NCBI RefSeq assembly: GCF_029871205.1
Contig: NZ_SSOJ01000064.1
Span: 1-34,010, forward strand
Reading direction: 5' to 3'
Source: Pseudomonas sp. BN417
Lineage (GTDB): Bacteria > Pseudomonadota > Gammaproteobacteria > Pseudomonadales > Pseudomonadaceae
Length of the DNA stretch: 34,010 bases
Shown here: one piece after another, positions 26,166 through 33,887 of the stretch
How positions within the stretch are numbered: position 1 is the first letter of the stretch
Layout: each line of letters starts with the position of its first letter
Made by a program: the position numbers and the translations under genes
The notes under the pieces: model-generated
What the model saw: only the letters and a program-made list of their open reading frames with translations
Databases searched by the model: none
What the model was told of the DNA's origin: nothing

Positions 26166-26750
26166 CTAGAGTTTCTTCACCCCCAGCCGTCCCCGGCTGA
26201 TATCCCGCAGCAGCCTTTCCAGTCCGGCTATCTGACCCTCGGGCAGGGCCAGCACCAACTCGGCGCCTTCGGCATCGAAGCTCTCACTCTCCAGCAGAGC
26301 CTCGAACTCGCCCAGGCGAGCCTTGAGCAGGGGCAGTTCGGCGAAGCCGGGGTGGCAGCTGACGCGGCTGCGGGCCACCAGTTCCACCCGCGCGCCGCCC
26401 TGCAGGCACTTGGCGGCGCTGCCGTCGTAGGCGCGAGCCAGGCCGCCGGTACCGAGCTGGATGCCGCCGTACCAGCGGATCACCAGCACCGCCACCTGGT
26501 CGCAATCCTGGCCCTCGATGGCGGCGAGTATCGGACGGCCGGCGGTGCCGCCGGGTTCGCCGTCGTCGCTGAAGCGATACTGGTTTCCCAGCTTCCAGGC
26601 CCAGCAGTTGTGGGAGGCGCCGGGTTCGGACAGGCGGGCGATGAAGGCCTGCGCTTCCTCGACGCTGGCCACCGGTGCGGCGTGGGCGATGAAGCGGCTT
26701 TTCTTGATTTCCTCGCGGTACTCGGCGGGAGCGGACAGCGTGAAAGGCAT
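26166..26750 (-). CDS. yigZ: YigZ/IMPACT family protein
   Basis: The protein has 194 residues. The N-terminal IMPACT (UPF0029) domain shows KKSRFIAHAAPV, then GASHNCWAWKLG and the signature SDDGEPGGTAGRPIL (residues about 61-75), with WYGGIQLGTGGLARAY near 93-108. The C-terminal part has the DUF1949 layout. The function of YigZ is poorly known; relatives are linked to translation stress. The start ATG overlaps the stop of the upstream TetR gene (TGATG), so the two are translationally coupled. This coupling, rather than sequence, is the best clue to its regulation. Confidence 0.93.
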   Translation of the reverse strand: MPFTLSAPAEYREEIKKSRFIAHAAPVASVEEAQAFIARLSEPGASHNCWAWKLGNQYRFSDDGEPGGTAGRPILAAIEGQDCDQVAVLVIRWYGGIQLGTGGLARAYDGSAAKCLQGGARVELVARSRVSCHPGFAELPLLKARLGEFEALLESESFDAEGAELVLALPEGQIAGLERLLRDISRGRLGVKKL

Positions 26751-27415
26751 CAGGCGACCGGCGGGTTGAGGCCGCAGCCCTTGAGGATGATCTGGATGAG
26801 GTTCTCCGTGGCCGCTTCGAAATCGTCCCGGGTCAGGCGTTTGCGTCCGGTGACGCGGCAGATCTGGGTGTTGAAGTCGGCATAGTGCTGGGTGCTGCCC
26901 CAGAGCAGGAAGATCAGGTTCACCGGGTCCACCGGGTCCATCTTGCCGGCGGCGATCCAGGCTTCGAATACCCCGGCGCGGCCCTTGAACCAGGTGCGGT
27001 AGTCCTGATCGAAGTGGTTTTCCAGGCAACCGCCGCCGCTGATGATCTCCATGGCGAAGATCTTCGAGGCCAGCGGGTGGCGGCGGGAGAATTCCATCTT
27101 GGCGCGGATGTAGCGGGCCAGGGCCTCGGCCGGGTCGTCTTCGGCGGTAAGGGTATTGAAGGTGCTGTCCCAGAGTTCCAGGTGGTTGCTCAGCACCGCG
27201 ATGTACAGCCCCAGCTTGTTACTGAAGTAATAATGCAGGTTGGCCTTGGGCAGCCCGGCGCGCAGGGCGATGGTGTTCATGCTGGTGCCCTTGAAGCCGT
27301 GGCGGGCGAACTCTTCCTCGGCGGCGGCGAGGATCAGCTCTTCGTTCTTCTGACGAATGCGGCCGGCGGGTTTCGCGGCAGGGTTCGGGCTGTGGGCGGG
27401 CACCAGTGAGGTCAT
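26750..27415 (-). CDS. TetR-family regulator of the RutR type
   Basis: The protein has 221 residues. The helix-turn-helix is SMNTIALRAGLPKANLHYYF (residues about 46-65). The C-terminal domain has the RutR/YcdC pattern: HFDQDYRTWF, IAAGKMDPVDP and WGSTQHYADF. RutR proteins sense pyrimidines or related nitrogen sources. The ATG at 27415 is chosen because the earlier in-frame starts lie in the intergenic region and add an unlike N-terminus. yigZ is coupled downstream. A widely spaced inverted repeat at 27483-27523 may be an autoregulatory site. Beta-alanine, the product of uracil breakdown, is the substrate of the neighbouring bau genes, so a functional link is possible. Confidence 0.88.
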   Translation of the reverse strand: MTSLVPAHSPNPAAKPAGRIRQKNEELILAAAEEEFARHGFKGTSMNTIALRAGLPKANLHYYFSNKLGLYIAVLSNHLELWDSTFNTLTAEDDPAEALARYIRAKMEFSRRHPLASKIFAMEIISGGGCLENHFDQDYRTWFKGRAGVFEAWIAAGKMDPVDPVNLIFLLWGSTQHYADFNTQICRVTGRKRLTRDDFEAATENLIQIILKGCGLNPPVA

Positions 27416-27482
27416 AGGCTTCCTGATTCTTCTTGTGGGAGTCGGCGAAAGCACAGATACCCCAGCTTGGCCTGTCCGACAA

Positions 27483-27523
27483 GACAAAACTGTTGTGCCG
27501 GTCAGGTTATTTGCCGTTTTGTC
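27483..27523. promoter_or_regulatory. Candidate operator, inverted GACAAAAC / GTTTTGTC
   Basis: Two perfect 8-base inverted arms (27483-27490 and 27516-27523) stand 25 bases apart, upstream of the RutR-like gene. The spacing is larger than a usual TetR site, so looping or two half-site dimers would be needed. This is an inference. Confidence 0.35.
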
Positions 27524-27559
27524 GGGAGCGCACCGAAATGGGGCCTGCAAGCACCGATC

Positions 27560-27635
27560 TGTGGGAGCGAATTCATTCGCGAAGGGCCGCGCAGCGGCCC
27601 GTTGGTCCGCATCGCGAATGAATTCGCTCCTACAA
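27560..27635. repeat. REP pair (family A)
   Basis: The left arm TGTGGGAGCGAATTCATTCG and the right arm CGAATGAATTCGCTCCTACA surround a short centre with GGGCCGC/GCGGCCC. It lies just downstream of the bauR stop. Confidence 0.82.
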
Positions 27636-27644
27636 AGAGACGCA

Positions 27645-28565
27645 TCAGGTCGTCGCGGCGAGCGCCTCCAGGAAACTCTCCAGCACCAGGTGCGGCCGAC
27701 GCCCCTTGCGGGTCACCGAGGCCAGGGACAGGTCGTAGAAGCGGCTCGCCGGCTTCAGTGCCCGCAGCCGCCCCTGCTGCACCCAGAAGCCGGCGTAGTG
27801 GTCCGGCAGGTAGCCGATGTAGCGCCCGGTGAGGATAAGGAAGGCCATGCCCTCGCGGTCCGAGGCGCTGGCGCTGCAATTGAGCACCTGGTACTGCGCC
27901 TGGATCTCCGCCGGCAGGCGGAAGGTGGGGGCGATGGCGTCCTGCTGGTTCAGGCGCTCATCGCTGAGCTGGGCGTCGTCGGCGTAGAACAGCGGGTGGC
28001 CCACGGCGCAATAGAGCAGCGACCGCTCGCTGTACAGCGGCTGGTACTCCAGTCCGGACAAGGCCACGGTGTGCGGCACCACGCCAACGTGCACACGGCC
28101 GTCGAGCACCCCTTGCTCCACCTCGCTCGGCGGCGTCATGCGGATGTTGATCACCACGTCCGGCCCGCGTTCCTTCAGGCGCGACAACGCATGGGTGATG
28201 CGCATGTGCGGCAGGGTCACCAGGTTGTCGGTGAGGCCGATGTTCAACTCGCCGCGCAGGTGCTGGTGCAGGCCGTTGACTTCGGTGCGGAAGCTCTCCA
28301 GCGCCGCCAGCAGTTGCATGGACGACTGGTACACCTCGCGGCCTTCCTCGGTCAGGGCGAAGCCGGCTCGGCCACGCTGGCACAGGCGCAGGCCCAGACG
28401 CTGCTCCAGGTCGCTCATCTGCTGGCTGATGGCCGAGCGGCCGATGCCCAGCACGCTCTCGGCGGCGGAGAAACCGCCGCACTCCACCACGCTGCGGAAG
28501 ATGCGCAGCAGGCGGATATCGAAATCACTGACCTGCGCCAGGGGTTCGGGGCGGCGGCTGCTCAT
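27645..28565 (-). CDS. bauR: LysR-family activator of beta-alanine catabolism, BauR
   Basis: The protein has 306 residues. The helix-turn-helix is in residues about 15-75 (DFDIRLLRIFRSVVECGGFS then GRSAISQQMSDLEQRL), and a LysR effector domain follows (GELNIGLTDNLVTLPHMRIT). The assignment rests on its position: it diverges from bauA with a 120-base gap, as PA0133 (bauR) does from bauABCD in P. aeruginosa. BauR activates the bau operon in response to beta-alanine. The start ATG at 28565 has a weak ribosome site. The intergenic 28566-28685 should hold its binding sites, but I could not mark a convincing T-N11-A box. Confidence 0.88.
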   Translation of the reverse strand: MSSRRPEPLAQVSDFDIRLLRIFRSVVECGGFSAAESVLGIGRSAISQQMSDLEQRLGLRLCQRGRAGFALTEEGREVYQSSMQLLAALESFRTEVNGLHQHLRGELNIGLTDNLVTLPHMRITHALSRLKERGPDVVINIRMTPPSEVEQGVLDGRVHVGVVPHTVALSGLEYQPLYSERSLLYCAVGHPLFYADDAQLSDERLNQQDAIAPTFRLPAEIQAQYQVLNCSASASDREGMAFLILTGRYIGYLPDHYAGFWVQQGRLRALKPASRFYDLSLASVTRKGRRPHLVLESFLEALAATT

Positions 28566-28685
28566 GGTTTAGTGATCCCTGATCTAAAGATTTGAAAAGT
28601 TGGATTTTCGTGACTTTATGCCCGTGGCAATGTCGGCAGCAAGTAGCGCGTCGTTCCTCAGAACAAGACACTTTCGAGGCCACTC

Positions 28686-30032
28686 ATGAACATGCCGCAG
28701 ACCGCCCAGCTTCCCCTCGCCAGCCAGCTCAAGCTGGACGCCCACTGGATGCCCTTCTCCGCGAACCGCAACTTCCAGCGCGACCCGCGCCTGATCGTCG
28801 CCGCCGAAGGCAGCTGGCTGATCGACGACCAGGGTCGTCGCATCTATGACAGCCTCTCCGGCCTGTGGACCTGCGGCGCCGGCCACTCGCGCAAGGAAAT
28901 CCAGGAAGCCGTGGCCAAGCAGCTCGGCACCCTCGACTACTCCCCCGGCTTCCAGTACGGCCACCCGCTGTCCTTCCAGCTGGCCGAGAAGATCGCCAAC
29001 CTCACCCCCGGCGAACTGAACCACGTGTTCTTCACCGGCTCCGGCTCCGAGTGCGCCGACACCGCCATCAAGATGGCCCGCGCCTACTGGCGCCTGAAAG
29101 GCCAACCGGCCAAGACCAAGCTGATCGGCCGCGCCCGTGGCTACCATGGCGTGAATGTCGCCGGCACTGCCCTGGGCGGCATCGGCGGCAACCGCAAGAT
29201 GTTCGGCCAACTGATGGACGTCGACCACCTGCCGCACACCCTGCAGCCGGGCATGGCCTTCACCAGGGGCGCCGCCGAAACCGGTGGCGTGGAGCTGGCC
29301 AACGAGCTGCTCAAGCTGATCGAGTTGCATGACGCCTCCAACATCGCCGCCGTGATCGTCGAGCCCATGTCCGGCTCCGCCGGCGTGCTGGTGCCGCCGG
29401 TGGGTTACTTGCAGCGTCTGCGCGAGATCTGCGATGCCAACAACATCCTGCTGATCTTCGACGAAGTGATCACCGCCTTCGGCCGCATGGGCAAGATGAC
29501 CGGCGCCGAATACTTCGGCGTGACCCCGGACCTGATGAACGTGGCCAAGCAGATCACCAACGGCGCCATCCCCATGGGGGCGGTTATCGCCAGCCGCGAG
29601 ATCTACCAGACCTTCATGAACCAGGCGACGCCCGAATACGCCGTCGAGTTCACCCACGGCTACACCTACTCCGCGCACCCGGTCGCCTGCGCTGCCGGCC
29701 TCGCCGCCCTGGACCTGCTGGAGAAGGAAAACCTGGTCCAGCAATCCGCCGAACTGGCGCCGCACTTCGAGAAAGCCATCCACGGTCTGAAAGGTGCCAA
29801 GCACGTCGTCGACATCCGCAACTGCGGCCTGGCCGGCGCCCTGCAACTGGCCCCGCGTGACGGCGACGCCATCGTCCGTCCGTTCGAGGCCGGCATGGCC
29901 CTGTGGAAGGCCGGCTTCTACGTGCGTTTCGGTGGCGACACCCTGCAGTTCGGCCCGCCCTTCAACGCCAAGCCGGAAGAGCTCGACCGCCTGTTCGACG
30001 CCGTCGGCCAGGCCCTGCAAGGCGTGAACTGA
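28686..30032 (+). CDS. bauA: Beta-alanine:pyruvate transaminase BauA
   Basis: The protein has 448 residues, a class III aminotransferase. The PLP lysine is Lys288 in NVAKQITNGAIPMGAV. Other family marks are DSLSGLWTCGAGHSRKEIQ, FFTGSGSECADTAIKMARAY, RARGYHGVNVAGTAL, and IFDEVITAFGRMG (the Asp that binds the PLP ring nitrogen). It transfers the amino group of beta-alanine to pyruvate, giving malonate semialdehyde and alanine, the first step of beta-alanine use. Length and sequence match the P. aeruginosa enzyme closely. The stop overlaps the bauB start (TGATG). Confidence 0.96.
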   Translation: MNMPQTAQLPLASQLKLDAHWMPFSANRNFQRDPRLIVAAEGSWLIDDQGRRIYDSLSGLWTCGAGHSRKEIQEAVAKQLGTLDYSPGFQYGHPLSFQLAEKIANLTPGELNHVFFTGSGSECADTAIKMARAYWRLKGQPAKTKLIGRARGYHGVNVAGTALGGIGGNRKMFGQLMDVDHLPHTLQPGMAFTRGAAETGGVELANELLKLIELHDASNIAAVIVEPMSGSAGVLVPPVGYLQRLREICDANNILLIFDEVITAFGRMGKMTGAEYFGVTPDLMNVAKQITNGAIPMGAVIASREIYQTFMNQATPEYAVEFTHGYTYSAHPVACAAGLAALDLLEKENLVQQSAELAPHFEKAIHGLKGAKHVVDIRNCGLAGALQLAPRDGDAIVRPFEAGMALWKAGFYVRFGGDTLQFGPPFNAKPEELDRLFDAVGQALQGVN

Positions 30033-30319
30033 TGAGCCAGCGCCCGCAGGCGGTGCCCACCGTGCAGGTGGACAACGACGAGGTGATAGTCACCGAGTGG
30101 CGCTTCGCCCCCGGTGCCGAAACCGGCCGCCACCGCCACGGTTATGACTACGTGGTGGTGCCGATGACCGACGGCACCCTGCTGCTGGAAACCCCGGAGG
30201 GCGACAAGCACGCCCCCCTGGTGGCCGGGCAGAGCTACTTCCGCAAGGCGGGCGTGGAACACAACGTGATCAACGCCAGCGACCACGAAGTGGTCTTCGT
30301 GGAAACCGAATTGAAATAG
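30032..30319 (+). CDS. bauB: Cupin-fold protein BauB
   Basis: The protein has 95 residues and a small cupin barrel: motif 1 RHRHGYDYVVVPMTDG (two His then Glu-like positions), then PLVAGQSYFRKAGVEHNVIN as motif 2. The start ATG shares a base with the bauA stop, so translation is coupled. In P. aeruginosa the equivalent gene (PA0131) sits at the same place and is needed for, or assists, beta-alanine use; its biochemical role is unclear. The larger open frame that includes it is a shadow of bauA. Confidence 0.92.
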   Translation: MSQRPQAVPTVQVDNDEVIVTEWRFAPGAETGRHRHGYDYVVVPMTDGTLLLETPEGDKHAPLVAGQSYFRKAGVEHNVINASDHEVVFVETELK

Positions 30320-30331
30320 CGCGCGGACAAA

Positions 30332-30367
30332 CACCCTCTCCCTCTGGGAGAGGGCCGGGGTGAGGGC
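30332..30367. repeat. Palindromic repeat inside the bau operon (family F)
   Basis: A perfect 9-bp stem CCCTCTCCC/GGGAGAGGG with a 3-base loop is followed by CCGGGGTGAGGG. The same pattern occurs at 143-180. It sits in the 106-base gap between bauB and bauC and will form a hairpin in the operon mRNA. Confidence 0.7.
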
Positions 30368-30425
30368 GATCCCCCCTCGGACCATCCGGCGCCAAACAGA
30401 CAAAAGCCCTACAAGAGACCTCACC

Positions 30426-31922
30426 ATGACCACCATCCCGCACCTGATCAACGGCGAACGCATCGTCGAGCAAGGCCGCACCACCGACGTGTTCAACCCG
30501 TCCACCGGCGAAGCCATCCACCAGCTGGGCCTGGCCAGCCGCGCCACCGTGCAGCAGGCCATCGACGCCGCCAAGGCCGCCTTCCCGGCCTGGCGCAACA
30601 CCCCGCCGGCCAAGCGCGCCCAGGTGCTGTTCCGCTTCAAGCAACTGCTGGAACAGAACGAAGCGGTGATTTCCAAGCTGATCAGCGAAGAGCACGGCAA
30701 GACCCTGGAAGACGCCGCCGGTGAACTCAAGCGCGGCATCGAGAACGTCGAATACGCCTGCGCCGCCCCGGAAATCCTCAAGGGCGAGTACAGCCGCAAC
30801 GTCGGCCCGAACATCGACGCCTGGAGCGACTTCCAGCCGCTGGGCGTGGTCGCCGGCATCACCCCGTTCAACTTCCCGGCCATGGTGCCGCTGTGGATGT
30901 ACCCGCTGGCCATCGCCTGCGGCAACTGCTTCATCCTCAAGCCGTCCGAGCGCGACCCGAGTTCCACCCTGCTGATCGCCGAGCTCCTGCACCAGGCCGG
31001 CCTGCCCAAGGGCGTGCTGAACGTGGTCAACGGCGACAAGGAAGCCGTGGACGCGCTGATCGAAGCGCCGGAAGTCAAAGCCCTGAGTTTCGTTGGCTCG
31101 ACGCCGATCGCCGAGTACATCTACACCGAAGGCGCCAAGCGCGGTAAGCGCGTGCAGGCCCTGGGCGGCGCGAAGAACCACGCCGTGCTGATGCCGGATG
31201 CCGACCTGGACAACGCCGTCAGCGCACTGATGGGCGCCGCCTACGGCTCCTGCGGCGAGCGCTGCATGGCCATCTCCGTGGCCGTGTGCGTGGGCGACCA
31301 GATCGCTGATGCCCTGGTGGACAAGATCGTGCCGCAGATCAAGGCGCTGAAAGTCGGTGCCGGCACCAATTGCGGCCTGGACATGGGCCCGCTGGTCACC
31401 GCCGCCGCCCGCGACAAGGTGGTCGGCTACATCGACGACGGCGTCGCTGCCGGTGCCGAACTGGTGGTGGATGGCCGCGGCTATCGCGTCGCCGGCCATG
31501 AAGACGGCTACTTCGTCGGCGGCACCCTGTTCGACCGCGTCACCGCCGACATGCGTATCTACCAGGAAGAAATCTTCGGCCCGGTGCTCTGCATCGTCCG
31601 CGTCAACAGCCTGGAAGACGCCATGCAGCTGATCAACGAGCACGAATACGGCAACGGCACCTGCATCTTCACCCGCGACGGTGAAGCCGCCCGCCTGTTC
31701 TGCGACGAGATCGAAGTGGGCATGGTCGGCGTCAACGTGCCGCTGCCGGTGCCGGTGGCCTACCACAGCTTCGGCGGCTGGAAGCGCTCGCTGTTCGGCG
31801 ACCTGCACGCCTACGGCCCGGACGGTGTGCGCTTCTACACCCGCCGCAAGGCCATCACCCAGCGCTGGCCGCAGCGCGCGACCCACGAGGCGGCGCAGTT
31901 CGCGTTTCCCAGCAATGGTTGA
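30426..31922 (+). CDS. bauC: Methylmalonate/malonate semialdehyde dehydrogenase (CoA-acylating) BauC
   Basis: The protein has 498 residues of the MmsA class of aldehyde dehydrogenases. Signatures are GVVAGITPFNFPAMVPLWM, LKPSERDPSSTLLIAEL, FVGSTPIAEYIY and the catalytic segment YGSCGERCMAIS (Cys280). The ending has EIFGPVLCIVRVNSLEDAM. It oxidises malonate semialdehyde to acetyl-CoA with CoA and NAD+, the second step after BauA. The start at 30426 is the first ATG with an AAGAGA-like site. It is followed by a terminator, and a bauD (permease) gene is not present next to it, unlike in P. aeruginosa. Confidence 0.95.
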   Translation: MTTIPHLINGERIVEQGRTTDVFNPSTGEAIHQLGLASRATVQQAIDAAKAAFPAWRNTPPAKRAQVLFRFKQLLEQNEAVISKLISEEHGKTLEDAAGELKRGIENVEYACAAPEILKGEYSRNVGPNIDAWSDFQPLGVVAGITPFNFPAMVPLWMYPLAIACGNCFILKPSERDPSSTLLIAELLHQAGLPKGVLNVVNGDKEAVDALIEAPEVKALSFVGSTPIAEYIYTEGAKRGKRVQALGGAKNHAVLMPDADLDNAVSALMGAAYGSCGERCMAISVAVCVGDQIADALVDKIVPQIKALKVGAGTNCGLDMGPLVTAAARDKVVGYIDDGVAAGAELVVDGRGYRVAGHEDGYFVGGTLFDRVTADMRIYQEEIFGPVLCIVRVNSLEDAMQLINEHEYGNGTCIFTRDGEAARLFCDEIEVGMVGVNVPLPVPVAYHSFGGWKRSLFGDLHAYGPDGVRFYTRRKAITQRWPQRATHEAAQFAFPSNG

Positions 31923-31937
31923 GTGATGCGTTGAATG

Positions 31938-31966
31938 AAAGGGCCCGGCATATGCCGGGCCATTTC
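31938..31966 (+). terminator. Terminator of the bau operon
   Basis: GGCCCGGCATATGCCGGGCC is a perfect palindrome preceded by AAAG and followed by ATTTC. It lies between the convergent bauC and the helix-hairpin-helix gene and may serve both. Confidence 0.8.
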
Positions 31967-31975
31967 ATTGGCGCG

Positions 31976-32233
31976 CTAGCCTGCTCGATCGGCCTGGGCG
32001 AAATCGATGATCGCCTGAATCGCGGCGCGCGCTTGTGGGCTGTTGTGCCAGCAGGTGGAGCCCATCATCTGTGATACCTGCCTGGTCAGGTCGGCGGCTT
32101 CACACCCGGCCAGCTGTTCGAGGCTGCGGAATCCGATCTGCTCCAGCCGGTCCACCACGGTCGGGCCGACGCCTTTCAGCGTGATCAATTGGGCGCGGGT
32201 TTCCGCGGGGAAGCCTGCCTTGTTCTCCATCAT
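31976..32233 (-). CDS. Helix-hairpin-helix protein (Cdd1-like)
   Basis: The protein has 85 residues. The N-terminal half holds a helix-hairpin-helix, LITLKGVGPTVVDRLEQIGF, followed by RSLEQLAGCEAADLT, as in the small family called pathogenicity locus Cdd1. A conserved-looking MMGSTCWHNSPQARAAIQAI closes it. Helix-hairpin-helix domains bind DNA non-specifically, but the role of this family is unknown. Either of two adjacent ATG codons (32233, 32230) could start; GAGGAGA is upstream. It may be co-transcribed with the RAYT gene upstream of it on the same strand, whose stop is 28 bases away. Confidence 0.78.
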   Translation of the reverse strand: MMENKAGFPAETRAQLITLKGVGPTVVDRLEQIGFRSLEQLAGCEAADLTRQVSQMMGSTCWHNSPQARAAIQAIIDFAQADRAG

Positions 32234-32260
32234 CGTGTTCTCCTCGAATTCCGATACCCA

Positions 32261-32794
32261 TCACCATTCTCCCGCACCATGTTCCATGTTCCCTCCATCT
32301 CCCGCCCAATCCAATGGCAGGATGCCCGCCTTCACATACCGGTGAAACGACGACCAGGGCCAATCGGCCACCCGCTCCACGTGACCATGCTTGCGCGGGT
32401 TGTGGTGGATGTAGTCCACATGACGGGCGAAGTCTTCGTCATCGCGGATGCGGTGTTCCCAGAAGCGGCGTTGCCAGATGCCCCGTTCGCCTTTGCTCAA
32501 CCGGCTTTCAGATGCCTGCTCTCCATAGGGAAGCGCGCGGGAAAACTCAGTCTTGATCAGCCGCCAGCGGCGGGCATAGTCGGCGTCACCCTCCGGCAGG
32601 GTGCACAACGCGTGAAGGTGCTCGGGGAGGATGACGATCGCGTCGATGCGCCAGGGATGGCGCTTCATGCAGTAGTGGAAGCTGGCACGCAGCAAGTCGA
32701 TCTGGTCGATAAGCAGGCGGCTTCGTCGGTCGGCGAGATTCAGGGTGAAGAACCAGGTTGAGCCTGGGGTGTGGTCGCGACGGTAGTCGGTCAT
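32261..32794 (-). CDS. REP-associated tyrosine transposase (RAYT), Y1/IS200-like family
   Basis: The protein has 177 residues. The HUH metal motif is His59-Leu60-His61 (VILPEHLHALCTLPEGD). The catalytic tyrosine is Tyr128 in VDYIHHNPRKHG. IWQRRFWEHRIRD just upstream is a RAYT hallmark, distinct from IS200 TnpA. RAYTs nick single-stranded REP hairpins and are thought to spread them. A family C REP lies 25 bases upstream of the start (32819-32852), and 11 bases of the same family overlap the stop codon. A second copy of the REP is at 16657. The start at 32794 follows AAGGA. Confidence 0.9.
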   Translation of the reverse strand: MTDYRRDHTPGSTWFFTLNLADRRSRLLIDQIDLLRASFHYCMKRHPWRIDAIVILPEHLHALCTLPEGDADYARRWRLIKTEFSRALPYGEQASESRLSKGERGIWQRRFWEHRIRDDEDFARHVDYIHHNPRKHGHVERVADWPWSSFHRYVKAGILPLDWAGDGGNMEHGAGEW

Positions 32795-32818
32795 GGTTGG
32801 CGTTCCTTGCCGTTGATT

Positions 32819-32852
32819 GATGGGTATCGCTGCGCTCCACCACATCCTACGG
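32819..32852. repeat. REP element adjoining the RAYT gene (family C)
   Basis: GATGGGTATCGCTGCGCTCC is followed by ACCACATCCTACGG. It is the near-exact reverse complement of 16657-16691, differing mainly at CG-to-CT type positions in the loop and at one CA insertion. It lies between the RAYT and the IS110 element. Confidence 0.8.
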
Positions 32853-32893
32853 TGGTGTGCATGGCTTCGTAGATACCATCTCTCCGATCAGAT

Positions 32894-32919
32894 GCAACCG
32901 ACCCTTTCAGGTCGGTTGC
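32894..32919 (-). other. Perfect 10-bp inverted repeat across the recombinase stop codon
   Basis: GCAACCGACC and GGTCGGTTGC face each other across a 6-base loop that holds the stop codon (32907-32909). No T tract follows on the minus strand, so a terminator role is doubtful. A structural role in the element end is possible. Confidence 0.55.
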
Positions 32920-33887
32920 GGCTGATAGGGTGTCTGCGTCTTGAGCACACCATAGGCAATCTGCAGCAGCTTGCGCATGGCCGCGCCCAGGGCGCTCATC
33001 TTGGCTTTCCCGCGTGCCAGCAGACGCTGGTAAAGCGCTTTGACCGTGGGATTGTGCTGTTTGGCCACAATGGCCCCCATGTAGAGCTTGGCCCGCAGCC
33101 GAGGCTGCCCCGCTTTGGTCAAGCGTGGTTTGCCTTTTACCGACGTCCCCGAGTCCCAGGGGCGTGGAACCAGGCCCGCATAGGCCGCGCATTGTCGGGC
33201 ACAGCCAAAGTCGCGGCTGTGCAGAAACGCCAGCAGGTGGCGGGAAAGGACATCCCCGATGCCCTGGATGCTCCGCAGCAGCTCCCGGTTGCGTTTGAGC
33301 TGGTCGTGCCGGTCGATGTGGTCGTCGATCTCCTGCTTCAGGCGTTCGGCCTCCTGACGCAGGGCACTGAGCATCGTATCGATGGAGGCCACTACGCTGA
33401 GGCTGGCCTGACTGACCTCGGCTTTTTCCCGCCGGTTCAGTTCGCGCTGGAGGTCCTCCTGCAACGCCTCATACCGCACGATCATCGCTTTCAGCTCGCG
33501 GATCTCCCGCGCCTCCGGCAACCAGCGTCGGGCCTTTTGGGTCGCGCCAAAACGGGCGAGCACCAGGCTGTCCTGCTTGTCCGTCTTACCGCGAATACCC
33601 AGGCTGCGCGCATATTCGCGGACTTGCGCCGGGTTCAGGACGAAGACCTGAACGCCACGGTCGTGCAGGTAATACGCCAAGGATTCGTGGTAGACCCCGG
33701 TGGCCTCAAGGAACACCTTCAGTTCCCCGGCGGCAACGCCACTGTGGGTGCAGCACCACTCGATCAAGGCGGCAAAGCCGTCTACTTGATTGGTAAATAC
33801 CTTGGTCTTGACCTTCAGACTGTCCGGGTCGCGTAACCACAGACAGTCGAGCTTTTGCTTGCTGACATCGATTCCAATAACCGCCAT
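32907..33887 (-). CDS. IS110-family recombinase (transposase)
   Basis: The protein has 326 residues. The N-terminal RuvC-like DEDD residues are Asp7 (IGIDVSK), Glu61 (FLEATGVY), Asp103 and Asp106 (KTDKQDSL). A coiled-coil follows (about 128-200), then a Transposase_20 domain with IQGIGDVLSRHLLAFL and AAYAGLVPRPWDSGTSVKGK; the active-site serine is Ser246 or Ser249. IS110 enzymes recombine DNA directed by a bridge RNA encoded in the element's own non-coding end, and IS621, also 326 residues, inserts in REP elements. The ATG at 33887 is chosen from the MAVIGIDVSK start. The upstream 123 bases reach the window edge, so the element is cut off here. Confidence 0.93.
   Translation of the reverse strand: MAVIGIDVSKQKLDCLWLRDPDSLKVKTKVFTNQVDGFAALIEWCCTHSGVAAGELKVFLEATGVYHESLAYYLHDRGVQVFVLNPAQVREYARSLGIRGKTDKQDSLVLARFGATQKARRWLPEAREIRELKAMIVRYEALQEDLQRELNRREKAEVSQASLSVVASIDTMLSALRQEAERLKQEIDDHIDRHDQLKRNRELLRSIQGIGDVLSRHLLAFLHSRDFGCARQCAAYAGLVPRPWDSGTSVKGKPRLTKAGQPRLRAKLYMGAIVAKQHNPTVKALYQRLLARGKAKMSALGAAMRKLLQIAYGVLKTQTPYQPQPT

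Noticed and set aside
28584-30020. 478-codon minus-strand frame opposite bauA
   Set aside because: bauA is unambiguous and this frame has no start signal or family pattern.
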